Below are positions 1 to 6,034 of a stretch of DNA of 6,711 bases, piece by piece. Position 1 is the stretch's first letter, and every line of letters starts with the position of its first letter. Below the pieces are notes generated by a model. The model had not been told where the DNA came from, searched no databases, and worked only from the letters and a program-made list of their open reading frames with translations. This DNA comes from Gemmatimonadaceae bacterium (GTDB lineage Bacteria; Gemmatimonadota; Gemmatimonadetes; Gemmatimonadales; Gemmatimonadaceae): positions 1 to 6,711 of the forward strand of contig JANWKK010000127.1 in assembly GCA_025451425.1 (NCBI GenBank), read 5' to 3'. Position numbers and translations under genes: made by a program.

Positions 1-1
1 A

Positions 2-346
2 GTGTTTTCGGGCTACCGGATATGCGCGTCGCAGCCGGACTCGTGGCACCAATACGGACCTGCCGTTGCCACCGACAGCCAGTCCGGATACTCATTCACG
101 ATCTCGCCGGGTTTCTGGAAGGCCGGCGAGCCGGCGCCCCGACTCGTTCGGAACCTTTCCCGATGGGTCAGGAACGTGCAACAGATGCTTGCGTCGGCCG
201 AGCCGTGGCAGTTGGTCACGACATTCAACGAATGGGGCGAGGGCACCGCGATCGAGTCGTCGACGGACTGGAACACGGCATATCTGGACGTCCTCGCCGA
301 GTACTTGCACCCGTCACCGACGGCGCCATCGAAGGGCCGGCCCTGA
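2..346 (+). CDS. GH99-like glycoside hydrolase, C-terminal fragment (5' end outside window)
   Basis: This is the last 114 codons of a protein whose start lies upstream; the GTG at base 2 is most likely an internal valine. The visible part carries TTFNEWGEGTAIES at about residues 73-86, which resembles the active-site strand of GH99 endo-alpha-mannosidase-like and WbsX-like (beta/alpha)8-barrel enzymes. In GH99 the two catalytic glutamates are three residues apart in an E-W-x-E arrangement, matching E77 and E80 here. A preceding SPGFWK segment and a helix ending YLDVLAEYL fit the end of the barrel, followed by a short proline-rich tail. The likely role is hydrolysis of an alpha-mannoside-like linkage in a surface or environmental glycan, but substrate and export signal cannot be judged without the N-terminus. 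The downstream glycosyltransferases fit a glycan locus. Family assignment is good; exact family (GH99 or WbsX-like) is open. Confidence 0.8.
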   Translation: MFSGYRICASQPDSWHQYGPAVATDSQSGYSFTISPGFWKAGEPAPRLVRNLSRWVRNVQQMLASAEPWQLVTTFNEWGEGTAIESSTDWNTAYLDVLAEYLHPSPTAPSKGRP

Positions 347-367
347 CCAGAAGAAATGCGACAAGGG

Positions 368-394
368 CCGGTTCAGGCGCTGCGCGCCAGCCGG
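368..394 (+). terminator. Possible hairpin terminator after the GH99-like gene
   Basis: About 20 bases after the stop at 346 an imperfect hairpin can be drawn: CCGG (368-371) pairs with CCGG (391-394), and GGCGC (376-380) pairs with GCGCC (384-388) around a TGC loop, with a small internal asymmetry between them. There is no following T-run, so it would not be a classical intrinsic terminator; actinobacteria often lack the T-tract. It is only suggestive in a GC-rich background. Confidence 0.3.
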
Positions 395-419
395 CATAGG
401 GGTGGCTGACAAAATCCTC

Positions 420-441
420 GCGGGCAGGGTAATATGCCCGC
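420..441. repeat. Perfect 7-bp inverted repeat in the spacer
   Basis: GCGGGCA (420-426) is followed, after an AT-richer 8-base centre (427-434, GGGTAATA), by its exact reverse complement TGCCCGC (435-441). It lies between the GH99-like gene and the DUF6197-like gene. It could be a second RNA hairpin helping end transcription or a protein-binding dyad upstream of the next gene. No function can be assigned from sequence. Confidence 0.35.
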
Positions 442-565
442 CCGTGATCTTCGTTCGGAGCGGACGCGGCGCGGCAAATGGCGCAGCGCGCGTTGTCCCG
501 TATAGTGACGACACGTTTGCTTACCGTGATTCCGTTTGCACGCGCAGCGCGCGTGGTACGTCGTT

Positions 566-572
566 GAAGGGA
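566..572 (+). promoter_or_regulatory. Ribosome binding site deciding the start at 581
   Basis: GAAGGGA is a fair Shine-Dalgarno match and ends 8 bases before the GTG at 581. It favours that GTG over the in-frame TTG at 536, which has no comparable purine-rich stretch before it. Confidence 0.5.
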
Positions 573-580
573 ACCCGCGC

Positions 581-928
581 GTGACGGAAGCTGTCGACGC
601 CCTGCGCGCCGATGCATCGGCGAAGCGCGCGACCTCGAACGTGTATCGCGATACAGAGTCCTTGCTTCGTGACGTCGGCTGGACGAAAGGACGCGAACGC
701 TCTCGCGGCGGCAAACTCTCGCTTACCGGGGCGATTCGCACAACAGTGCGCTCGGACGCACTGAGACAACAAGAACCGGAAGTTGTACGCACCGCGAGAA
801 TGCGCCGACATCTTCGGGAACTCGCGCGTACTTCCAGTCTGCTTGCGTGGAACGACGCGCCCGAGCGTCGATTCGACGACGTTGTTGAACTCCTTCGTGT
901 CGCCGCCGAAAGGTTTCCGAGCGACTGA
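581..928 (+). CDS. DUF6197-like small protein, function unknown
   Basis: A 115-residue soluble protein, free of signal peptide and membrane segments. I chose the GTG at 581 because of the Shine-Dalgarno-like GAAGGGA just upstream; an in-frame TTG at 536 would add 15 residues. The pattern matches what I recall of DUF6197, a family of bacterial and phage proteins: an N-terminal helix, a G-W-x-x-G motif (VGWTKG), a short S-L-T-G-A-I segment where relatives often have C-L-x-G-A-I, and a C-terminal A-W-N-D-A-P-x-R motif followed by a helix (FDDVVELLRVAAERF). The N-D-A-P-x-R motif is the strongest evidence. The central part is unusually rich in arginine. No enzymatic role is known to me. It stands alone between two glycan-related transcription units, with 234 bases before it and 189 after it, so a direct link to either is not shown. 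Confidence 0.72.
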   Translation: MTEAVDALRADASAKRATSNVYRDTESLLRDVGWTKGRERSRGGKLSLTGAIRTTVRSDALRQQEPEVVRTARMRRHLRELARTSSLLAWNDAPERRFDDVVELLRVAAERFPSD

Positions 929-1117
929 CGAAGTTGACAACCGCGGGTAAACGGCTGCTGTACAACACGGGAAATTTTCCTGGACGACCACGTTCCGCGT
1001 CGTTACTGTCCGTGGCCTCAGAAGTTTTCCGATTCTCAGGCGCGTAGTGGGCTTCGCACTTGTCTTCACCCTCGGTAACTCATTGTCTCAGCCGGTCACC
1101 AACGACTTGGGGGTCAA

Positions 1118-3076
1118 GTGTCAAGAACCCGAACCGCGCCCTACGCGTCAAACCTTGTGCCGCTCGATGTCAGACGAAATGACGCGGTCGAGCTGACTAC
1201 CGTCATACCGACCCGCAATGAGGCCGGCAATATAGACGCGTTGCTCGAGCGACTCGCTCGCACGCTCGACGGCCGAGAGTCGGAAATCCTCTTCGTCGAC
1301 GACAGTGACGACGATACGTGCGAGCACATCGCAGCGGCGGCGGAACGCACGACGGTTCCCGTACGGGTCCTCCATCGTGACCCTCAAACTCGCAGCGGCG
1401 GTCTTGGCGGCGCTGTTGTCATGGGACTGTTGCACGCAAGCGGCGGATTTGTCTGCGTCATGGATGCAGATCTCCAGCACCCCCCCGAGCTCGTGACGAA
1501 ACTCGTCGACCGTGCAAACGAGCCCGACGCACCCGACGTCGTCGTCGCCGGCCGTTACATCGCGGCCGGATCAACCAGTCTTCGCGGCGTTCGCGCCGCG
1601 GTGTCGTGGTCGTCGACCGCTCTCGCGAAAGTGTTGTTTCCGAAGGCTCTGAACGGCGTCTCCGACCCGATGAGCGGCTTCTTTCTCGTTCGGCGCGAGA
1701 GCATCGATGTCGCGGTCCTCCAGCCCAACGGTTTCAAGATCCTTCTGGAGATCCTTGCTCGCCAACCCGAGCTTCGTGTAGCCGAAATTCCGTTCGAGTT
1801 CGCAGATCGCCACTGGGGTGAGAGCAAGGCGGACCTTGCCGAAGGCACGCGCTTCGGCCGTCAGATCATCGCGGCGCGCACGCGTGCCGCTCGACCGTCC
1901 GCCCGACGCACCCACTGTTATGACATTCACGGCATCATCAGCATTAGATCCGATGCCGGACTTCCCGAGCTGGAGTACTTCCGCGTGGGCGAGATCGATG
2001 GGCCGCCGACGATTCGCGTCCACCTCGGTGCGGTGCCTGCGAAGCCGCACGTACTGTCGAGCAATGACGCGAAGCAGAGATACTTTCACTTCCGAGAGGT
2101 CGCGGGCAGTGTCGGGTTCGCGGCCGAGATCTCGATGATCAATGAGCGCGTCATCGTCAACGCTTCTTCCGCATTGCGATTCTCGCCCCACGTTCTGTAC
2201 ACGAATCTCGTCGAGCCGCTGCTTCGATGGACCTTCGTCGAGCGCGGCTATGCACTCGTGCACGCGGCTGTGGTGGTGACCGACGGGCACGCGTTTCTGA
2301 TCACGGCCCAGACCGACACTGGCAAGACCACGACGATGCTGAAGCTCCTGGACGGATCGGCGTACGAGTTCATGGCGGACGACTTCTGCATTCTCACGGC
2401 AGACGGCATCGTTCGGTCGTATCCGAAGCCGTTGACGATCAGTCAGCACACGCTGCACGCCGTCAAGTCTCCGCGCTTGCGTCGACGGGAGCGGATGACC
2501 CTTCCGTTGCAGAGTCGTTTGCACTCGCGAGAGGGCCGCCGGTTCGCGTTCCTGCTCGCAAAGTCGCGCTTACCGGTCGCCACCATCAACCAGTACGTGC
2601 AGCTCCTCGTTCCGCCTCCGAAGTTTCACGTCGGCCGGTTGGTGCCGGGCGTGCACGTTGTCGACCATGCCGATCTTGCCGCGATGTTCGTGATTCAGCG
2701 CGGTGACCGCAACCTGACGTACCTCGAATCCGGCGACGCCCTCGACGTGTTGTTGGCGAATTGCGAGGACGCCTACGGGTTTCCTCCGTACCACAAGATC
2801 GAAGACTTCCTTCTCGAGGCATCGACGAACCTGCGGCAGCGAGAACGCGAGATCATCGCTCCAGCGCTGTACGGGAAGCCCGCCGCGCTCATGTCGAGCC
2901 CGAGCCTGGACTGGGCGCGGCGCATACCGACGCTCATGAGCGACTTCCTGCACACTCGACCACCGGTTCATTTGTTCGACGACGCGGTCGGCACTTCGTC
3001 GCAGGCCAGTTCGGCGACGGCTGTCGAGGTGTGTCCCGACGGGTCGAGTGACAGTGCCGGCACACCTCAACTGTGA
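1118..3076 (+). CDS. Fusion: DPM1-like GT2 polyprenyl-phosphate glycosyltransferase + HprK-related kinase domain
   Basis: A 652-residue protein with two parts. Residues about 26-250 form a GT2 (GT-A fold) domain of the dolichol/polyprenol-phosphate mannose synthase type: VIPTRNEAGNI near 29-39, VDDSDDDT at 60-67, the metal-binding D-A-D at 116-118 followed by LQHPPE, VSDPMSGFF at 181-189, and RHWGESKADL at 231-240. It lacks the C-terminal membrane helices of some relatives. It should transfer a sugar from a nucleotide donor (GDP-mannose is typical) to polyprenyl phosphate at the inner membrane face. Residues about 265-570 resemble HPr kinase-related proteins: VHAAVVV with H382, a P-loop-like AQTDTGKT at 397-404, and a D-D pair at 421-422 in FMADDFCIL. 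The last 80 residues are hydrophilic and low in complexity. I chose the GTG at 1118, preceded by GGGGG at 1109-1113; an in-frame GTG at 1157 has no such site. The next gene follows after about 50 bases. The kinase substrate is unknown. Confidence 0.85.
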   Translation: MSRTRTAPYASNLVPLDVRRNDAVELTTVIPTRNEAGNIDALLERLARTLDGRESEILFVDDSDDDTCEHIAAAAERTTVPVRVLHRDPQTRSGGLGGAVVMGLLHASGGFVCVMDADLQHPPELVTKLVDRANEPDAPDVVVAGRYIAAGSTSLRGVRAAVSWSSTALAKVLFPKALNGVSDPMSGFFLVRRESIDVAVLQPNGFKILLEILARQPELRVAEIPFEFADRHWGESKADLAEGTRFGRQIIAARTRAARPSARRTHCYDIHGIISIRSDAGLPELEYFRVGEIDGPPTIRVHLGAVPAKPHVLSSNDAKQRYFHFREVAGSVGFAAEISMINERVIVNASSALRFSPHVLYTNLVEPLLRWTFVERGYALVHAAVVVTDGHAFLITAQTDTGKTTTMLKLLDGSAYEFMADDFCILTADGIVRSYPKPLTISQHTLHAVKSPRLRRRERMTLPLQSRLHSREGRRFAFLLAKSRLPVATINQYVQLLVPPPKFHVGRLVPGVHVVDHADLAAMFVIQRGDRNLTYLESGDALDVLLANCEDAYGFPPYHKIEDFLLEASTNLRQREREIIAPALYGKPAALMSSPSLDWARRIPTLMSDFLHTRPPVHLFDDAVGTSSQASSATAVEVCPDGSSDSAGTPQL

Positions 3077-3086
3077 GCGGCGCGCA

Positions 3087-3101
3087 CGCGGCTGAGCCGC
3101 G
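3087..3101 (+). other. Small GC hairpin between the fusion gene and the GT39 gene
   Basis: CGCGGC (3087-3092) and GCCGCG (3096-3101) form a perfect 6-bp stem around a TGA loop, 11 bases after the stop of the fusion gene. No T-run follows, and the next start is only about 28 bases on, so it is more likely an intercistronic structure or chance than a full terminator. Confidence 0.3.
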
Positions 3102-3128
3102 CTCGCAGTTACGAACAGCGAGTCGGTG

Positions 3129-4706
3129 ATGACGGCGACACGCGACGTCCGCGAGAGCGGGACGATCACAACCGAAGAGAGCGAGATCGTCGTTACTGGC
3201 GACGACGGTCGTGCCCGCAGGATCGCGCGCTCGCCCCGGGTATATCTCGGCATCGCGCTGACCAGCGTGCTCGCGGTCGCAACATTCTTGCGCGTGTACG
3301 GTCTCGCCCGGACCGGGTTCAACAGCGATGAGGCGGTGTATTCGGGCCAGGCCGCATCAATCGCTGGGTCGAAAAGCTTCACGCCGCTGTTTCCGATCTA
3401 CCGAGCCCACCCTCTGCTCTTCCAAAGCCTCTTATCGCTCATTTACCGATTCACGGTGAGCGACTTCGCCGCTCGACTGCTCGCAGTCGCCTTTGGCATA
3501 GGAACCGTGGCGCTGTGCTACGCGCTGGGTAAGACGCTGTACGGACGACGCGCGGGCATCGCGTCCGCAGCTCTTCTTGCAGTCATGCCCTATCACGTCG
3601 TCGTCAGCCGGCAGGTGTTGCTTGACGGCGCCGAAACGTTCTTTGCGACCGCGACCCTGTACGCGCTCGCTTCGTATGCGTCGGAACCGAGGCGCATTCG
3701 TCTCTACGCGGCCGGAGCGGCCCTCGGCCTGACGTTCCTCGCGAAGGAAACCGGCGTCATTCTTCTTCTCGCGATCCTGTTGTTTTTCGCGCTCTCGCCG
3801 TCGGTTTCCCCGGGCATACGGCGGCTCGGCGGCGCGCTCGCCGCATTCTTCGCGGTGGCGTTCGTGTACCCGTTAACCGTCTCCTTCGGTCACGCGACCA
3901 CCACGGGCGGCTCGTTCTTCCTGTGGCAACTCGCGCGGCCGGCGAATCACAGCTTGTGGTTCTACTTTGAACACGCGCTGCCGGCGATCGGATTGCTCGT
4001 TGTCGCGGTCGCGATCGGCGGGCTCGTCTTTCTTCGGCGTGAGCGTTCTTGGCGCGAGACCCTCCTGCTGACGTGGATTCTCGTGCCTCTCGGATTTTTC
4101 ACGCTGTGGCCGACGAAGGGTTACCAATACCTGCTTCCGATCGCGCCGCCGATCGCGGTGCTTGCCGGACGCGCGCTCGCGCGTTTGCCCCTTCGTCGCG
4201 GCGCCCGCGGCGTCGAAGTCGCGTTGAGCATGTTGCTCGTGGTCGTGCTGGTCGGTTCGCTCGCGCAGGCGAGTTGGTCGCGCATACAGCCGTCGTCGTC
4301 GAGCACATTTCTGGCCGGAACCGGCGGAGTCGCGGGTGGCCGGGCCGCCGGAACGTGGTTACGCACGAACACCACATCGGGTGCACGTTTGCTCGCCCTC
4401 GGCCCTTCAATGGCGAATATCCTCGAGTTCTACGGCAATCGCCCGGTTTGGGGACTGTCGGTCAGTCCGAACGCTGCCCACCGAAATCCGGTGTATCAGC
4501 CGCTTCTCAATCCTGATCTCGCGATTCGCCGCGGCGACATTCAGTACCTCGTGTGGGACGCGTATTCCGCTCACCGGTCGCCGACGTTCGCGGCGACGCT
4601 TCTGCGCTATGTCGCTCGTTACAACGGCCGCATAGTCCATAGCGAGTCTGTCAGCCAGGGCAAGACACGCGTTGCCGTCGTCACGATCTATCAGGTACAG
4701 CCATGA
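3129..4706 (+). CDS. GT39/PMT-type (GT-C) membrane glycosyltransferase
   Basis: An integral membrane protein of 525 residues. After a charged cytoplasmic N-terminus of about 35 residues comes a first membrane helix (about 40-58), then an outside loop with the D-E pair (about 67-68, in GFNSDEAVYSGQ) that in the GT39/PMT/ArnT group is the catalytic acidic site. The SRQVLLDGAE stretch near 160-169 and FLAKETG near 203-209 are further family signatures. I count about 10-11 hydrophobic helices up to residue 380, then a C-terminal domain of about 145 residues expected outside the cell. Such enzymes take a sugar from polyprenyl phosphate and transfer it to a protein, lipid or glycan acceptor; the donor could be made by the GT2 domain encoded just upstream. 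The start is ATG 3129 or the adjacent GTG 3126; neither has a strong ribosome site. Its stop overlaps the next start (ATGA, 4703-4706). The acceptor cannot be read from sequence. Confidence 0.88.
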   Translation: MTATRDVRESGTITTEESEIVVTGDDGRARRIARSPRVYLGIALTSVLAVATFLRVYGLARTGFNSDEAVYSGQAASIAGSKSFTPLFPIYRAHPLLFQSLLSLIYRFTVSDFAARLLAVAFGIGTVALCYALGKTLYGRRAGIASAALLAVMPYHVVVSRQVLLDGAETFFATATLYALASYASEPRRIRLYAAGAALGLTFLAKETGVILLLAILLFFALSPSVSPGIRRLGGALAAFFAVAFVYPLTVSFGHATTTGGSFFLWQLARPANHSLWFYFEHALPAIGLLVVAVAIGGLVFLRRERSWRETLLLTWILVPLGFFTLWPTKGYQYLLPIAPPIAVLAGRALARLPLRRGARGVEVALSMLLVVVLVGSLAQASWSRIQPSSSSTFLAGTGGVAGGRAAGTWLRTNTTSGARLLALGPSMANILEFYGNRPVWGLSVSPNAAHRNPVYQPLLNPDLAIRRGDIQYLVWDAYSAHRSPTFAATLLRYVARYNGRIVHSESVSQGKTRVAVVTIYQVQP

Positions 4707-6034
4707 TCCGCGCGATTCTCGGCGTCGTTGCTGCCTCGTTCATGACCTTCGGAGTCGGTGTGGTACCGGCCGACGCAACGACGCCCGTCACGACGAAAAC
4801 GCCCATCCAACACTTCGTGAGCGTCCTCCAAGAGGGCCACTCCTTCGACAACTACTTCGGCACCTATCCCGGTGCTGATGGTATTCCACCGAATACGTGC
4901 ATGCCGAACGATCCGGCGCGCAAACAAGCCGGCTGCTCGAAGCCGTTCGCGATCGGAGCGCGCGACAGTGAGGCGCTCCGTGCGACACGACAAGTGTTTG
5001 ACAGCGAGTATGCGCGAGGAGCCATGAACGGCTTCGTCTCGACGTTCAGCAATCGCGGCGTCAACTCCAACCTCGCGATGGGCCACTATGGCGAGAGCGA
5101 TCTCCCGTACTACTGGGACGTTGCGAGCAACTACGTGTTGTTCGACCGGTACTTCGCGTCCGCGCGCAGTGGAAGTCTGCGTAACCGCATGTACTGGATG
5201 ACCGGCACGCCCGGGGATCCGAACTCGGAGACTGTGCCGGCGAACGGATTCGGGAACTTGCCGACGATCTTCGATCGACTGCAGGCCACCGGCATTTCGT
5301 GGAAGATCTACATCGAAAACTACAACCCCGCGGCAAAGTACCGGGCGCCCGGAACAACATCGTCGCAAGTCATTCGAGCACCGGTTCTGGCGATGCCGCG
5401 GTTCCTCGCAGATCCGCGGTTGTTCTCGCATATCGTCCCGCTGGGCGAGTACTACAGCGATCTCGCGCAGGGAACGTTGCCCGCGGTTTCCTACGTGGTC
5501 CCGGCCGGTTCGAGTGAGCACCCGCCCGCACGTGTCGCGAGCGGCGAAGCGTTCATCCGGAATCTGATTACGGCGCTCAAGCGGAGCAGTGCGTGGCCAA
5601 CGTCGGCGTTTCTCTGGAGCTACTCCAATTGGGGCGGCTGGTACGACCATGTCGTTCCGCCGACGGTCGACCGCTACGGCCTCGGCTTCCGAGTGCCGGC
5701 ACTGCTCGTCAGCGCGTATGCCAGACGCGGCTTCGTCGACGGGACGCAAGTCGACCACACGTCGATCTTGAAGTTCATCGAGGACAACTGGGGACTCCGA
5801 TCGCTCTCGTCGCGAGACGCCCATGGAGGCAGTCTCACTTCGGCGTTCGACTTCACGCAGTCGCCGCGTCCTCCGGAACTTCTCGCCCGTGAGTCGCTGT
5901 CGCCGACGGTCGTACGCGGAAAGCGAGCGCTCATCTATCCGGCATACGGTTGCGCGGCGCTGTTCGCGTTGGTGCTCTTCATCCTCGGCGCTAGGTCGTC
6001 GCGGCGACGGCACGCGCGCCCGGCGCGCGCATGA
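4703..6034 (+). CDS. Exported phospholipase C/acid phosphatase-superfamily protein, metal site degenerate (probable pseudoenzyme)
   Basis: A 443-residue protein of the phosphoesterase family PF04185 (bacterial phospholipase C, AcpA-type acid phosphatase). Residues 1-26 look like a signal peptide ending near ADA-TT. The fold's signatures run in order: IQHFVSVLQEGHSFDNYFGT (35-54), YYWDVASNYVLFDRYF (136-151), SGSLRNRMYW (156-165, S158 the likely nucleophile position), VVPAGSSEHPP (265-275), WSYSNWGGWYDHVVPP (305-320) and HTSILKFIEDNWGL (352-365). Residues about 413-430 are a membrane helix followed by an arginine-rich tail, so the domain is probably held on the outer face of the membrane. Active relatives carry E-N in the first motif and D-D or D-E in the fifth; here these read E44-G45 and S308-N309, removing expected metal ligands while the rest is intact. 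The family identity is secure; loss of activity is inference. It overlaps its neighbours by ATGA at both ends, implying translational coupling with the GT39 gene and the secreted protein. Confidence 0.88.
   Translation: MIRAILGVVAASFMTFGVGVVPADATTPVTTKTPIQHFVSVLQEGHSFDNYFGTYPGADGIPPNTCMPNDPARKQAGCSKPFAIGARDSEALRATRQVFDSEYARGAMNGFVSTFSNRGVNSNLAMGHYGESDLPYYWDVASNYVLFDRYFASARSGSLRNRMYWMTGTPGDPNSETVPANGFGNLPTIFDRLQATGISWKIYIENYNPAAKYRAPGTTSSQVIRAPVLAMPRFLADPRLFSHIVPLGEYYSDLAQGTLPAVSYVVPAGSSEHPPARVASGEAFIRNLITALKRSSAWPTSAFLWSYSNWGGWYDHVVPPTVDRYGLGFRVPALLVSAYARRGFVDGTQVDHTSILKFIEDNWGLRSLSSRDAHGGSLTSAFDFTQSPRPPELLARESLSPTVVRGKRALIYPAYGCAALFALVLFILGARSSRRRHARPARA
6013..6029 (+). promoter_or_regulatory. 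GC hairpin immediately before the start of the last gene
   Basis: CGCGCGC (6013-6019) and GCGCGCG (6023-6029) make a perfect 7-bp all-G/C stem around CCG, ending one base before the ATG at 6031. It occupies the place where a ribosome binding site would sit, and no Shine-Dalgarno sequence is visible. It also encodes part of the arginine-rich tail of the preceding protein, so the pattern may come from codon choice alone. Confidence 0.4.

Noticed and set aside
334..343. GGGCCGGCCC palindrome at the end of the GH99-like gene
   Set aside because: A loopless palindrome inside coding sequence, expected by chance in GC-rich DNA; it cannot fold as a normal hairpin.
501..506. TATAGT as a -10 promoter element before the DUF6197-like gene
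   Set aside because: Close to the consensus, but no TTGACA-like hexamer lies 16-19 bases upstream, so it cannot be supported alone.
536..580. In-frame TTG start giving a longer DUF6197-like protein
   Set aside because: No ribosome binding site before it, whereas GAAGGGA precedes the GTG at 581; the extra residues match nothing I recall of the family.
934..966. TTGACA at 934-939 with TGTACA or TACAAC downstream as a promoter for the glycosylation operon
   Set aside because: The first hexamer is perfect, but the spacers (19 and 21 bases) and the poor -10 matches make a promoter uncertain.
521..1069. A 182-codon minus-strand open frame over the DUF6197-like gene and following spacer
   Set aside because: No recognisable motif; the opposite strand has the W-N-D-A-P-x-R motif and a ribosome binding site.
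1571..2524. A 317-codon minus-strand open frame inside the GT2-HprK gene
   Set aside because: No family motif and arginine-rich composition typical of a shadow frame; the plus-strand frame carries the conserved motifs.
2570..3382. A 270-codon minus-strand open frame spanning the junction of the fusion gene and GT39 gene
   Set aside because: It overlaps two well-supported genes and shows no motif of its own.
4691..6013. A 440-codon open frame on the minus strand opposite the phosphoesterase-like gene
   Set aside because: It mirrors the real gene's codon pattern, is very arginine-rich and low in complexity, and has no recognisable motif; long antisense frames are common in GC-rich genes.
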